Positions 57,245 through 64,000 of a DNA stretch of 64,000 nucleotides are shown here, piece by piece (within the stretch, counting starts at the first letter, position 1; every line of letters starts with the position of its first letter). This DNA is from Microbispora catharanthi. Lineage in GTDB: Bacteria > Actinomycetota > Actinomycetes > Streptosporangiales > Streptosporangiaceae. The DNA lies in the NCBI RefSeq assembly GCF_006334915.2, contig NZ_VDMA02000010.1, positions 62,001-126,000 of the forward strand, read 5' to 3'. A model generated the notes under the pieces. That model saw only the letters and a list, made by a program, of their open reading frames with translations, made no database searches and was not told where the DNA came from. The position numbers and the translations under genes were made by a program.

Positions 57245-57270
57245 CGCGGGGCCGATCGTGTTCTCGAGGT

Positions 57271-57780
57271 TCAGGTGCACTTGGCGCCGTTGACGCTGAA
57301 GAACGTCGGCGCCGGATTCGTTCCGGTGTTCGTGCCGGTGAAGCCGATGTACACGGTCTGCCCGGGAGCGAGGTCCCTGTTCCACTCGTAGCCCTGGGCG
57401 TCCACACTGCTCCCGCTCTGGGTCCACTGGGCCGACCAGCCGGAGGTCACGTGCTGGCCGCCCGAGGGGAAGACGAACGCCAGGTGCCAGCCGGGAATGA
57501 TCCGCGAACCGGTGTTGGTGACCGCGATGGAGGTGCTCGTGCCGCCCTGCCGGGACGTGGAGGTGTAGTTCACCTGGCAGGAGGGCGGGATGGGCGGCGC
57601 CGACGGAGACGGCGAGGTGGGCAGCACGTCGTTGTAGACCGTCACCGTGACCGGCTCCGACGGGGCCCGGGACGCCCTTGGTGTCGACGGCCCTCACGTA
57701 GAGGGTGTGCGTCTCGGACGCGACCCCGTACGGGGGGAACGGCAGGGTGACGGTCCCTTCGGTCGCGAGGGGGATCGCCG
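57271..57780 (-). pseudogene. FN3-CBM2 fragment of a secreted glycosidase
   Basis: The minus strand encodes a family 2 carbohydrate-binding module (VNYTSTSRQGGTSTSIAVTNTGS, IPGWHLAFVFPSG, WTQSG, YEWNRDLAPGQTVYIGFTGTNTG, ending NGAKC) after a PTSPSPSAPP linker. Upstream is the end of an FN3-like domain (ETHTLYVRAVDTKGVPGP), but in another frame: a shift lies near 57655-57670. The 5' part is missing where sequence changes near 57780. CBM2 modules target cellulose or chitin enzymes to polymer; no catalytic domain survives here. Scored as a remnant. Confidence 0.75.
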
Positions 57781-57783
57781 CGA

Positions 57784-57948
57784 CCGCTGCTCGTCCTCCA
57801 CACCTCCGACCTCGACGTGGTCGCCAAGCGGCTGCGCGAGCACGGCGTACGGGTCTGGGACGAGCGCGAGGACCCCGGCAGCCGCTCCCTCCACTTCGCC
57901 GACCTGTACGGCAACGTCATCGTCGTGGCCCACCTGCTGTCGTCTTGA
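57784..57948 (+). pseudogene. VOC/glyoxalase-family C-terminal fragment
   Basis: Frame +: PLLVLHTSDLDVVAKRLREHGV, then RSLHFADLYGNVIVVAHLL and stop at 57946-57948, the C-terminal repeat of a vicinal-oxygen-chelate (glyoxalase/bleomycin-resistance fold) protein. It has no start and its 5' part is replaced by the FN3-CBM2 remnant. About 55 of an expected 120 or more residues remain. Confidence 0.7.
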
Positions 57949-58038
57949 TCACCTTCGCTGCGCATGCCGTCCCGCGCAGCGGGACTGTTGCCGCCGAGAG
58001 GCGTGCGCCCGGCGCGGCGGCTGAGCATCGGACTCCCG

Positions 58039-59013
58039 TCAGGGCACGAGCACGATCTTGCCCATGGCGGCCCTGTCCTCCATGCGCCGGTGTGCCTTCG
58101 CGGCTTCCGCGAGTGGGAGCACGGTGTCGACCTGCGGGAGGAGGCGGCCCTCGGCGACCATGCCCAGCACGTCCGCGCGGGCGGCCAGCACCCCCTGAGC
58201 CCAGGCGTCCATGCCGCCGCAGCCCACGAGGGTCAGCCCGCGCCGCAGGAGGTCCATGGGAGCGATGCCGGGCGCGCCGTTGAGTACGCCGTAGAACATG
58301 ATCCGGCCGCTGCCGGGCGTGAGCGCGTCCAGCAGTCGCCCGGCCGAGGCGCCGCCGAGGGATTCGAAGACCACGTCCACCGTCTCGCCGTCGAGAGCGT
58401 CGCGTACCCCGTCGGGCCAGTCAGGGTCCGAGTGGTCGAGCACGTGGTCGGCGCCCAAGGCCTCTGCCCTGCGTCGCTTGGCTTCGCTGGCCGCCGTCCC
58501 GATCACCCGGCCGGCGCCCGACTCCCTGGCGAGCAGGGTCAGGTAGCCCCCGGTGCCGCCTCCCGCCGCTTCGATCAGCACGTTCTCCGTTCCGTTCAGG
58601 CGCGCCGCCCGTAGCAGGGCCAGCGCCAACGCCCCCTGCACGGCCACGGCGACGGCGTCCGTCGCCGTCACCTCGTCGGGAATGAGGGTGAGAGCACCCG
58701 CGTCCGCCGCCACGTACTCGGCGTACGCGCCGCTCGCGCCGTCCAGGTTCATCACGTGTGCGCGGGCGCCGGACAGGGACGGGTCCACCCCCTTCCCGAC
58801 CTCGGTGACCGTCCCGGCGGCCTCGAAGCCGAACACCGCCGGAAGCGGCGCGGGGAAGGGGAACGCGCCCCCGCGCAGCAGCGTGTCGGCGTAGCCGACG
58901 CCCACCGCCTCCGTCCGTACGAGCACCTGCCCGGGGCCCGCGGTGGGTGTGGGGACCTCTTCCAGCCGAAGGACCTCGGGTCCGCCGCTCTCGTGCATCA
59001 CGATCGCACGCAT
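58039..59013 (-). CDS. Zinc-independent quinone oxidoreductase (MDR family)
   Basis: A 324-residue medium-chain reductase of the QOR/zeta-crystallin type: ESGGPEVLRLEEVPTPTAGPGQVLVRTEAVGVGYADTLLRGG at the start, the NADPH motif AAGGGTGGYLTLLA near residue 149 and TAASEAKRRRAEALGADHVLDHSD near 170. It reduces quinones, enones or acrylate-type compounds. No zinc-ligand Cys set. Divergent from the TetR gene; two GACC-N3-GGTC operators lie between them, so TetR probably represses both. Confidence 0.85.
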   Translation of the reverse strand: MRAIVMHESGGPEVLRLEEVPTPTAGPGQVLVRTEAVGVGYADTLLRGGAFPFPAPLPAVFGFEAAGTVTEVGKGVDPSLSGARAHVMNLDGASGAYAEYVAADAGALTLIPDEVTATDAVAVAVQGALALALLRAARLNGTENVLIEAAGGGTGGYLTLLARESGAGRVIGTAASEAKRRRAEALGADHVLDHSDPDWPDGVRDALDGETVDVVFESLGGASAGRLLDALTPGSGRIMFYGVLNGAPGIAPMDLLRRGLTLVGCGGMDAWAQGVLAARADVLGMVAEGRLLPQVDTVLPLAEAAKAHRRMEDRAAMGKIVLVP

Positions 59014-59039
59014 GTGTTTCCCCTCTTTCCGGAGTTAAC

Positions 59040-59094
59040 TGGACCTCAGGTCAAGTTGATGTGAGCGCTACTATATGGACCGTTGGTCAAGTTG
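59040..59094. promoter_or_regulatory. Two TetR operators between QOR and TetR genes
   Basis: TGGACCTCAGGTCAAGTTG (59040-59058) and TGGACCGTTGGTCAAGTTG (59076-59094) are direct 19-bp repeats 36 bp apart; each contains the palindrome GACC-N3-GGTC. The first lies by the QOR promoter, the second 18 bp before the TetR start. Confidence 0.78.
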
Positions 59095-59112
59095 TCTATC
59101 GAGAGGGCACGA

Positions 59113-59718
59113 GTGGGCGAACAGCGGCGCGAGCGCGCTGACGCGGCGCGAAATCGGCGCGCGATCCTGGAGGCGGCGGAGGAACTGCTGCGGCTGCACC
59201 GGCCCGACGAGGTGTCGATTGAGCAGGTCGCGGCGGCCGCGGGCGTGGGCAAGGGCACGGTGTTCCACCGTTTCGGCAGTCGGGCAGGGCTGATGCTCGC
59301 CCTGATGGAGGAACGCGCACAGGAGCTGAGCGAGGCCATCGCCGCCGGTCCCCCTCCGCTGGGTCCGGGGGCGCCGCCGCACGAGAGGATCCTGGCCTTC
59401 CTCGACGCCATGGTGGCTCTCGCCTCGCGAAACGTCGGCCTGATCACGGCGCACGAACACGCCGTGGCCACGCAGAGAAGCGCGGCCGGTCCCCGGGAGG
59501 CCAACCCGGTCTACCGGCGGTGGCATGCTCATGTCTCGGAGCTGATCGCGCGGGCGCGCCCGGACCTGGACGCCACGCTCGTCGCCCACCTCCTCATCGG
59601 CTCGCTGCACAACGAACCGGTGGCGCGGCTGCTGCTCGACGGTGAGTCCGAGCGGCTCGCCGCCGGACTGCGGTCGCTCGCGACGTCCCTGCTCGGCCCG
59701 GGCTCGGCCCCGATGTAG
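59113..59718 (+). CDS. TetR-family regulator
   Basis: A 201-residue TetR protein from the GTG at 59113 (GAGAGGG 5 bp upstream). Helix-turn-helix in residues about 10-60: RRAILEAAEELLRL, SIEQVAAAAGVGKGTVFHRFGSRAGLM. The C-terminal ligand domain ends LAAGLRSLATSLLGPGS. It faces the quinone oxidoreductase gene across paired operators and is the likely repressor of both. An upstream TTG at 59083 lies inside the second operator and is not preferred. Confidence 0.86.
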   Translation: MGEQRRERADAARNRRAILEAAEELLRLHRPDEVSIEQVAAAAGVGKGTVFHRFGSRAGLMLALMEERAQELSEAIAAGPPPLGPGAPPHERILAFLDAMVALASRNVGLITAHEHAVATQRSAAGPREANPVYRRWHAHVSELIARARPDLDATLVAHLLIGSLHNEPVARLLLDGESERLAAGLRSLATSLLGPGSAPM

Positions 59719-59750
59719 TGGAGATCACGGTGCAGTGGAGATCACGGTGC
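59717..59750. repeat. 17-bp tandem repeat
   Basis: AGTGGAGATCACGGTGC occurs twice head to tail (59717-59733 and 59734-59750), with a degenerate third copy to about 59767. It begins at the TetR stop. Confidence 0.7.
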
Positions 59751-60036
59751 GGTGGGGATCAGCGGCGCGAGCGAGGTGTGATGCCGCAGCCGGGCGGCCG
59801 TGGCAGGCCGCCACCCGGCCGCCCGGCAGCAGGAGCGCGCCCACGTGGGTGCCGGTCATCGTGCCCTCGGTGAAGGCGGGGTCCTCGCAGGGAGCCTTGC
59901 ATCAGGCGGTGTAGCAGATGTCGGGGAAGCTCTTGCAGAGGGGCGGGCCGCGATCGCAGCCTCGTGGCGCCCGTTGGCGTAATGTGCAATATCCGTGTCG
60001 TTGACGCCATGAAGCCCCGCTCGGAAGCATTGGGGC
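59719..60036. other. Gap between TetR and GlxA-like genes
   Basis: 318 bp. It starts with the 17-bp tandem repeat; further on the minus strand reads like a protein tail (CKSFPDICYTA then stop, and downstream CEDPAFTEGTMTGTHVGALLLPGG) but has no start or known domain, so it may be a decayed gene. The GlxA promoter should be in the last 60 bp; TAATGT and TATCCG are the only AT-richer words there. Confidence 0.45.
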
Positions 60037-61008
60037 ATGCAGCGACGCGTGGTCATCGTGATCTTCGATGGCTTTCAGATGTTCGATCTCGCCGGACCGG
60101 CCGACGTCTTCACCACGGCGAACCTGCTCGTGCTGGAGCCCGGCTACCGGGTCGAGGTGACGGCCGTGCGCGGCGGTGCCATACCGGCCCAGAACGGGAT
60201 CGCGACCGTCGCGGAGACTCCGCTGGCCGAGGTCGCGGTGCCGATCGACACGCTGCTGGTCGTGGGCGGGCTGTCGGTGCCGGAACACCTGCGCGATCGG
60301 GAGCTGATCGCTGGCGTCGCCCGGCTGGCGGCGGGGGCCGGGCGCGTCGCCTCCGTCTGCAACGGGAGCTTTCTCCTCGCGGAGGCCGGGCTGCTCGGCG
60401 GCAGGCGCGCGACCACCCACTGGCTGGTCGCGGGGGAGATGGCCGACCGCTATCCGGACGTCGAGGTGGACGCCGATCCCATCTACATCCGCGACGGGAA
60501 CGTCTGGACTTCGGCCGGGGTCAGCTCGGGAGTGGATCTCGCCCTGGCGCTCGTGGCCGACGACCACGGCCACACGCTCGCCCGCAACGTCGCCCGCGGA
60601 CTCGTGGTGTACCTGCACCGCCCGGGCGGGCAGAGCCAGTTCAGCGCGCCGATGAGGGCAGCGGTCCCGCGCGCCGAGCCGCTGCGCGAGATCCAGGCGT
60701 TCATCGACGCCAACCCGGCCGCGGACCTGAGCGTGCCCGCGCTCGCCCGGCGGGCCGGGATGAGCGAGCGGCACTTCTCCCGCGTCTTCACCGAGCAGAC
60801 CGGGGTCTCACCCGGCAGGTACGTCGAACGCAGCAGGGCCGACGCCGCCCGGCGGCTGCTGGAGACCACCGGCCACCCCCTGGACAGGGTGGCCAGGGAG
60901 TCGGGACTCGGCGTCCCCGAGACCCTCTACCGGGTCTTCCACCGCCACTGGCGCGTCTCACCCGGCGACTACCGCCGCCGGTTCCGATCGAAGGAAGGCA
61001 GCAGATGA
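60037..61008 (+). CDS. GlxA-family regulator (DJ-1/PfpI plus AraC domain)
   Basis: A 323-residue GlxA-type protein. Residues 1-190 form a DJ-1/PfpI (class I glutamine amidotransferase-like) domain with the nucleophile elbow VASVCNGSFLLAEAGLL near residue 105; residues 215-315 form the AraC helix-turn-helix pair (SVPALARRAGMSERHFSRVFTEQTGVSPGRYVERSR). Its stop overlaps the DJ-1 gene (ATGA), so the two are an operon. The ligand is unknown; related proteins sense quaternary amines or aldehydes. Confidence 0.88.
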   Translation: MQRRVVIVIFDGFQMFDLAGPADVFTTANLLVLEPGYRVEVTAVRGGAIPAQNGIATVAETPLAEVAVPIDTLLVVGGLSVPEHLRDRELIAGVARLAAGAGRVASVCNGSFLLAEAGLLGGRRATTHWLVAGEMADRYPDVEVDADPIYIRDGNVWTSAGVSSGVDLALALVADDHGHTLARNVARGLVVYLHRPGGQSQFSAPMRAAVPRAEPLREIQAFIDANPAADLSVPALARRAGMSERHFSRVFTEQTGVSPGRYVERSRADAARRLLETTGHPLDRVARESGLGVPETLYRVFHRHWRVSPGDYRRRFRSKEGSR

Positions 61009-61631
61009 CGAACATCGCCATCCCCCTCTATCCCCGGTTCACCGCGCTCGACGCCGTCGGGCCGTACACGGTGCTGGCCTTCGCCCCGGGCTGCACGGTC
61101 ACGTTCGTCGCGGCCGAGCCCGGGCCCGTGCTCGACGACCGGGGGAGCCTCAGCCTCGCGGCCACCGCGTCGTACGACGACCTGCCCGCGCCGGACGTGA
61201 TCGTCGTACCGGGAGGACCCGGAACGATCGAGGCACTGTCCGACGCGGAGCTTCTGGGCTGGATCGCGCGGGCCCACGAGCGCACCCGGTGGACCACCTC
61301 GGTGTGCAGCGGCTCGTTCCTGCTGGGCGCGGCGGGCCTGCTGAAGGGCCGCAGGGCGACGACCCATTGGGGATGGCTCGACCAGCTCGCCGGGTTCGGC
61401 GCCGAGCCGGTGAGCGAGCGCGTGGTGGTCGACGGCAAGATCGTGACGGCGGCGGGGGTGTCCTCCGGCATCGACATGGCTCTGACCCTGCTGGCCGCGA
61501 TGCGCGACGAGGAGACGGCGCAGGCCGTGCAGCTCGCGATCGAGTACGACCCGCGGCCGCCCTTCGACGCCGGCAACCCGAAGACCGCCCCGGCGGGCCT
61601 GAGCGACAAGGCGATGGCCCTCATCAACTGA
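61005..61631 (+). CDS. DJ-1/PfpI family protein
   Basis: A 208-residue DJ-1/PfpI-fold protein, paralogous to the first half of GlxA next door: VVPGGPGTIEALSDAELLGWI and the cysteine elbow TSVCSGSFLLGAAGLLKGRRATTHWGWL are shared. It resembles isonitrile hydratase InhA and DJ-1 amidase-like enzymes. ATG at 61005 overlaps the GlxA stop. Coupling suggests an enzyme for the ligand sensed by the regulator. The stop overlaps the convergent DUF2306 gene by 8 bp. Confidence 0.85.
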   Translation: MTNIAIPLYPRFTALDAVGPYTVLAFAPGCTVTFVAAEPGPVLDDRGSLSLAATASYDDLPAPDVIVVPGGPGTIEALSDAELLGWIARAHERTRWTTSVCSGSFLLGAAGLLKGRRATTHWGWLDQLAGFGAEPVSERVVVDGKIVTAAGVSSGIDMALTLLAAMRDEETAQAVQLAIEYDPRPPFDAGNPKTAPAGLSDKAMALIN

Positions 61632-62277
61632 GCCTTTCCATCCGGCGGGCTTCGGGGAGGCGCCGGCGACGCCTGATGATGCTCTCGACCACGACCAGGT
61701 TGACGACCCAGCCCAAGGTCTGACCGATCGGGATCATCGAGATCGCGAGTTCTCCCGTCGATCCCGGATCGGCCCCGCGGAAGGGGATCTGGACCAGCAG
61801 GAACAGGGGAACGAGGATGCGCGCGGTGACCGCGAGGAACGTCAGGGCGTAGTTGCGCATCATCCAGTTGCGGTGGGCGGTGAAGTCGCGCCGGCGGGCG
61901 GCCCGGTACGCGAGACCGCCGGTGATCAGCCACAGAACGGCCGCGGTCGTGAGGCCGACCTGCGTCATGAGGCGGCCCGACCACAGCGCTACCGGGATCG
62001 TGGCCACCGCGGACGGCAGCACCCCGGCGAGGAGATAGACCCGGCCGAGCGTCCGGTGGACCCGCCTGCGCGCCCGCACCTTGGGCATGAACTGCAGGGA
62101 GCCGAGCACGAGCGCGACCGCGGCGGTCCCGATATGACCGACCAGAACGTAATAGTGGAGGCTGTCGCGCACATCGAGGCGGCTGTCGTCGATATCAAGG
62201 CCCAGGTACGGATAGACGAGCACCGAAGTCGCGATGACCGCGACGGTGAAGATCACCCATGCCGTTCGCCTGTTCAT
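61624..62277 (-). CDS. DUF2306 membrane protein
   Basis: A 217-residue protein with about six membrane spans: WVIFTVAVIATSVLVYPYLGL, HYYVLVGHIGTAAVALVLGSLQF, RVYLLAGVLPSAVATIPVALW, LTTAAVLWLITGGLAYRAARRRDFTAHRNWMMRNYALT. The RRDFTAHRNWMMRNYALTF segment is the DUF2306 hallmark, with His and Arg that could bind heme or a quinone. Function unknown. The start MNRRTAW is chosen; an ATG farther upstream (62550) adds a disordered leader. It overlaps the DJ-1 gene tail to tail. Confidence 0.84.
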   Translation of the reverse strand: MNRRTAWVIFTVAVIATSVLVYPYLGLDIDDSRLDVRDSLHYYVLVGHIGTAAVALVLGSLQFMPKVRARRRVHRTLGRVYLLAGVLPSAVATIPVALWSGRLMTQVGLTTAAVLWLITGGLAYRAARRRDFTAHRNWMMRNYALTFLAVTARILVPLFLLVQIPFRGADPGSTGELAISMIPIGQTLGWVVNLVVVESIIRRRRRLPEARRMERLS

Positions 62278-62483
62278 GGCCCGGAGCCTCGCAGGCACGG
62301 GCTGCTCCGGCATCCGCCCGCGGATGGCTGCGCGCCTACGCAATTCGGCGTACGGACCCCGTCGCTTGAGCGTTCCGTCGGCCCTTCGACGGCGGCAGCC
62401 GGAGAAACGCGGCCTCGTCAGGCGACTCCCCTCATGCCCGAGGAAGCGCGGAGGGGGATCGGGGAGTCGCCCGACGTTCGCGG

Positions 62484-62966
62484 TTACGCTTCGAGGCCCT
62501 CGCTCTTGGCGATCACACGAGCGACCTTGTCGGAGAACTCCTCCCGCCACGCCTTCTGGATCCGGATTTCGTCCAGTACGACGGCGAAAGCGCCGCGGAA
62601 CTCCTCCAACGTCTGGCGGATCGCGGCTGTGTCGGCGCGCAGCTCTTCCTGCCCCTTGCGGAGGTCGTCCGTGATGGAACGCAGCTCCTCTTGCCCCTTG
62701 CGGAGCTCAGCCGTTTCGGTTCGCAGCTCGTCCTGTCCGGCTCGCAGTTCGTCCTGGCCGGCTCGCAGTTCGTCCTGGCCGGTACGCAGTTCGGCTGTGA
62801 TGGTGCGGAGCTCTTCCTGCCCCTTCTGCAGCTCGTGCTGACCCGTGCGCAGATCGCTCATCTGCTCACCGCACTTGATCAGCATGGCGTTCTGCAGTCG
62901 GACATCGCTCCTGATGCCGGTGATTTCCCGCTCTATGGCGTCGATGCGTTCCTCGGTCTGTGGCAT
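62484..62966 (-). CDS. Heptad-repeat coiled-coil protein
   Basis: A 160-residue soluble protein. From residue about 15 to 120 it is continuous coiled coil with near-perfect seven-residue repeats of the form ELRxGQD/E (GQHELQKGQEELRTITAELRTGQDELRAGQDELRAGQDELR...). The repeated codons are also repeated at DNA level (62709-62800). A non-repeated end, FAVVLDEIRIQKAWREEFSDKVARVI, follows. No known domain, signal or membrane span. It could be a structural rod or spacer; the repeats suggest recent expansion. Confidence 0.72.
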   Translation of the reverse strand: MPQTEERIDAIEREITGIRSDVRLQNAMLIKCGEQMSDLRTGQHELQKGQEELRTITAELRTGQDELRAGQDELRAGQDELRTETAELRKGQEELRSITDDLRKGQEELRADTAAIRQTLEEFRGAFAVVLDEIRIQKAWREEFSDKVARVIAKSEGLEA

Positions 62967-63069
62967 GCCGACAGGATAGGGACATCGGAGCGATCACGCA
63001 CAGTGAAATCACGATCTCTCTGTGTCCGAATCTTGCGGCTGTCCTTCCGGTCGGTACGCGCCAGGAAGT

Positions 63070-63309
63070 TCAGACGGACGTGAACTGCCATGAGACGGCG
63101 GTCAGACGCGGTACGGCATCCGGATTCGCGAACTGCGCGAAGGCTGGACGGCTCAGGTCGAGGTGGTTGGCCGCGCAGCCGGGACAGAGGTCTCTGATCG
63201 GCACCTTGATGGTCTTGCCGCCGTACGTGATCAGCACTGCCTGCTTGCAGAGCGGGTCGTTCATGTGCGTGGTGCCTCCGCAGGAACCGTAGCCCGCGCG
63301 CGCGAGCAT
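63070..63309 (-). pseudogene. Fragment of a double-psi beta-barrel (RlpA/expansin-like) protein
   Basis: A 79-residue frame: GYGSCGGTTHMNDPLCKQAVLITYGGKTIKVPIRDLCPGCAANHLDLSRPAFAQF, ending AVSWQFTSV. The GKTIKVPIRDLCPGC..HLDLSRPAFA pattern is the C-terminal part of the double-psi barrel seen in RlpA and expansin-like secreted proteins. A signal peptide and the first barrel strands are missing, and the frame upstream shows no start for about 40 codons. Probably a 5'-deleted gene; a short expressed protein is possible. Confidence 0.5.
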
Positions 63310-63443
63310 GTGTCTCGTCGATAGAGATCCCCCAGCGGACTCGTGAGGTGATTGCTCGGAAACGCTACGTCGCCGATCTTGTGAACTCCATCAGCGTCGC
63401 GGCGGGGTCGTGAACCAGACATGCACGCAGTGGAAGCTGAGGA

Positions 63444-63977
63444 TCACCTGTTGGTGAGACGGTGTCGGGGCCGCTCAAGCTCTCGGACAGCGTCGCCAGG
63501 TCGGTCAGGCCAGTTCTCGGGCGCGCGCACGTAGGAACCGCGATGAGGGACGGTGAAGACGTAGCCCTGGTCCCGGAGGAGTCCGATGGCCTGGCGCACG
63601 GTCACCTTGGCCACGCCGTACTGCTGCATGAGTGACTTCTCGCTCGGGATCGGCCGGTTCGGTTTCAGCTCTCGCCGCCTGATGCGTTCAGCGATCTCTG
63701 TCGCGATCAGCTCGTACAGGGGCGGGTTACGACGGGGACGGTAGACGGTGCCGTCTCCTACGAAGGTCCCTACCCCTTGCAGGGTATGAACGAGGCCAAG
63801 ATCCCTCAGTTCCCGGGTGACGCGCCGTGCCGTGGGGCGAGCCACCCTGTATTCGGCCTCCATCTCAGCCTCACTCGGGATGGCATCACCTTCGACCAGC
63901 TCGCCCCGGCGGATCTGTTCCTGGATCAGGTCGGCGATCTGCTTGTAAACGGGTACCGGTCCATCACGGTCAAGCAT
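63444..63977 (-). CDS. Double winged-helix GntR-type regulator
   Basis: A 177-residue protein made of two GntR winged helices in tandem and nothing else: residues about 8-72 (PVYKQIADLIQEQIRRGELVEGDAIPSE..VTRELRDLGLV) and about 85-150 (PLYELIATEIAERIRRRELKPNRPIPSE..VRQAIGLLRDQGYV). No FCD or UTRA domain follows. Two DNA-binding heads in one chain should recognise a long or paired site. An inverted repeat overlaps its start codon, fitting autoregulation. Confidence 0.82.
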   Translation of the reverse strand: MLDRDGPVPVYKQIADLIQEQIRRGELVEGDAIPSEAEMEAEYRVARPTARRVTRELRDLGLVHTLQGVGTFVGDGTVYRPRRNPPLYELIATEIAERIRRRELKPNRPIPSEKSLMQQYGVAKVTVRQAIGLLRDQGYVFTVPHRGSYVRAPENWPDRPGDAVRELERPRHRLTNR

Positions 63978-63999
63978 GGGTCGACCGTAGACCGACCCA
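63977..63999. promoter_or_regulatory. Inverted repeat at the start of the double-GntR gene
   Basis: TGGGTCG-ACCGTAGAC-CGACCCA, perfect 7-bp arms. One arm touches the start codon (63975-63977), so binding would block transcription or initiation. Confidence 0.6.
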
Positions 64000-64000
64000 G

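Noticed and set aside
57642-58028. Arg-rich minus-strand frame across the rearrangement junction
   Set aside because: It crosses two unrelated remnants and has no domain.
59902-60774. Minus-strand frame opposite the GlxA gene
   Set aside because: Antisense to a clearly recognised regulator and of shadow composition; only the short tail in the gap at 59719-60036 looks protein-like, too little to call.
62690-62830. DNA repeats of about 21 bp as a CRISPR or VNTR
   Set aside because: They encode in-frame heptads of a coiled coil; there are no distinct spacers.

Overview
High-GC (about 70 percent) actinobacterial chromosome. Very strong third-position GC bias, many GTG starts and the gene order proS, rimP, nusA, ylxR, infB, DUF503, rbfA, nrnA, truB, ribF, rpsO, pnp, M16 protease, dapB point to a filamentous actinomycete. 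Streptosporangiaceae is my best guess, but that is inference from gene order and protein style, not a tree. No rRNA, tRNA, CRISPR array or intact insertion sequence was seen.

Layout. 1-3911: a 5'-truncated glycosyltransferase, a DAO-family flavin oxidase and an aminobutyraldehyde-type dehydrogenase, tightly packed. 3926-5283: an AlkD-like DNA repair gene behind a KstR2-like TetR regulator, with a perfect KstR2-type operator in front. 5370-12340: PhoD phosphodiesterase, a GH3 hexosaminidase with a 19-bp palindrome, an ATP-grasp enzyme, a SLOG-type protein, an SDR, a flavin reductase, and a GntR/UTRA regulator behind a hairpin-rich gap. 12557-19047: GNAT, CutC, a frameshifted oxidoreductase-methyltransferase fusion, a CitE-like aldolase, a NYN-domain protein and FprA. 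19156-21824: a two-gene module with a small EACC1-like protein and a caspase-Hsp70 fusion. 22107-40182: the conserved translation and RNA-processing block plus DUF4439 and Tat-lipoprotein genes, ending with dapB.

40283-45354: an AfsR/SARP-type regulator between an SDR and an FAD monooxygenase. Both flanking genes carry the same triple CGGTGAG repeat at an exact 11-bp period, placed identically relative to a -10 box, so this looks like a self-contained regulon. 45335-57244: menA, a CGNR protein, a secreted HNH-type nuclease, a divergent MocR/EamA pair with overlapping start codons, a diiron ferritin-like protein, LysR/DapA-like, MarR/MFS, and a ClpX-type zinc finger fused to a helix-turn-helix with twin operators around its own -10. 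57271-57948: a rearrangement scar made of broken FN3-CBM2 and VOC genes. 58039-64000: quinone oxidoreductase/TetR, GlxA/DJ-1, DUF2306, a heptad-repeat coiled-coil protein, a double-psi barrel fragment, and a regulator made of two GntR winged helices.

Strongest candidates for something new: the EACC1 plus caspase-Hsp70 module (19156-21824), the repeat-defined SARP cassette (40283-45354), and the self-regulated ClpX-zinc-finger/HTH gene (56802-57244). The accessory regions are dominated by regulator-target pairs whose operators can be read directly from the sequence.
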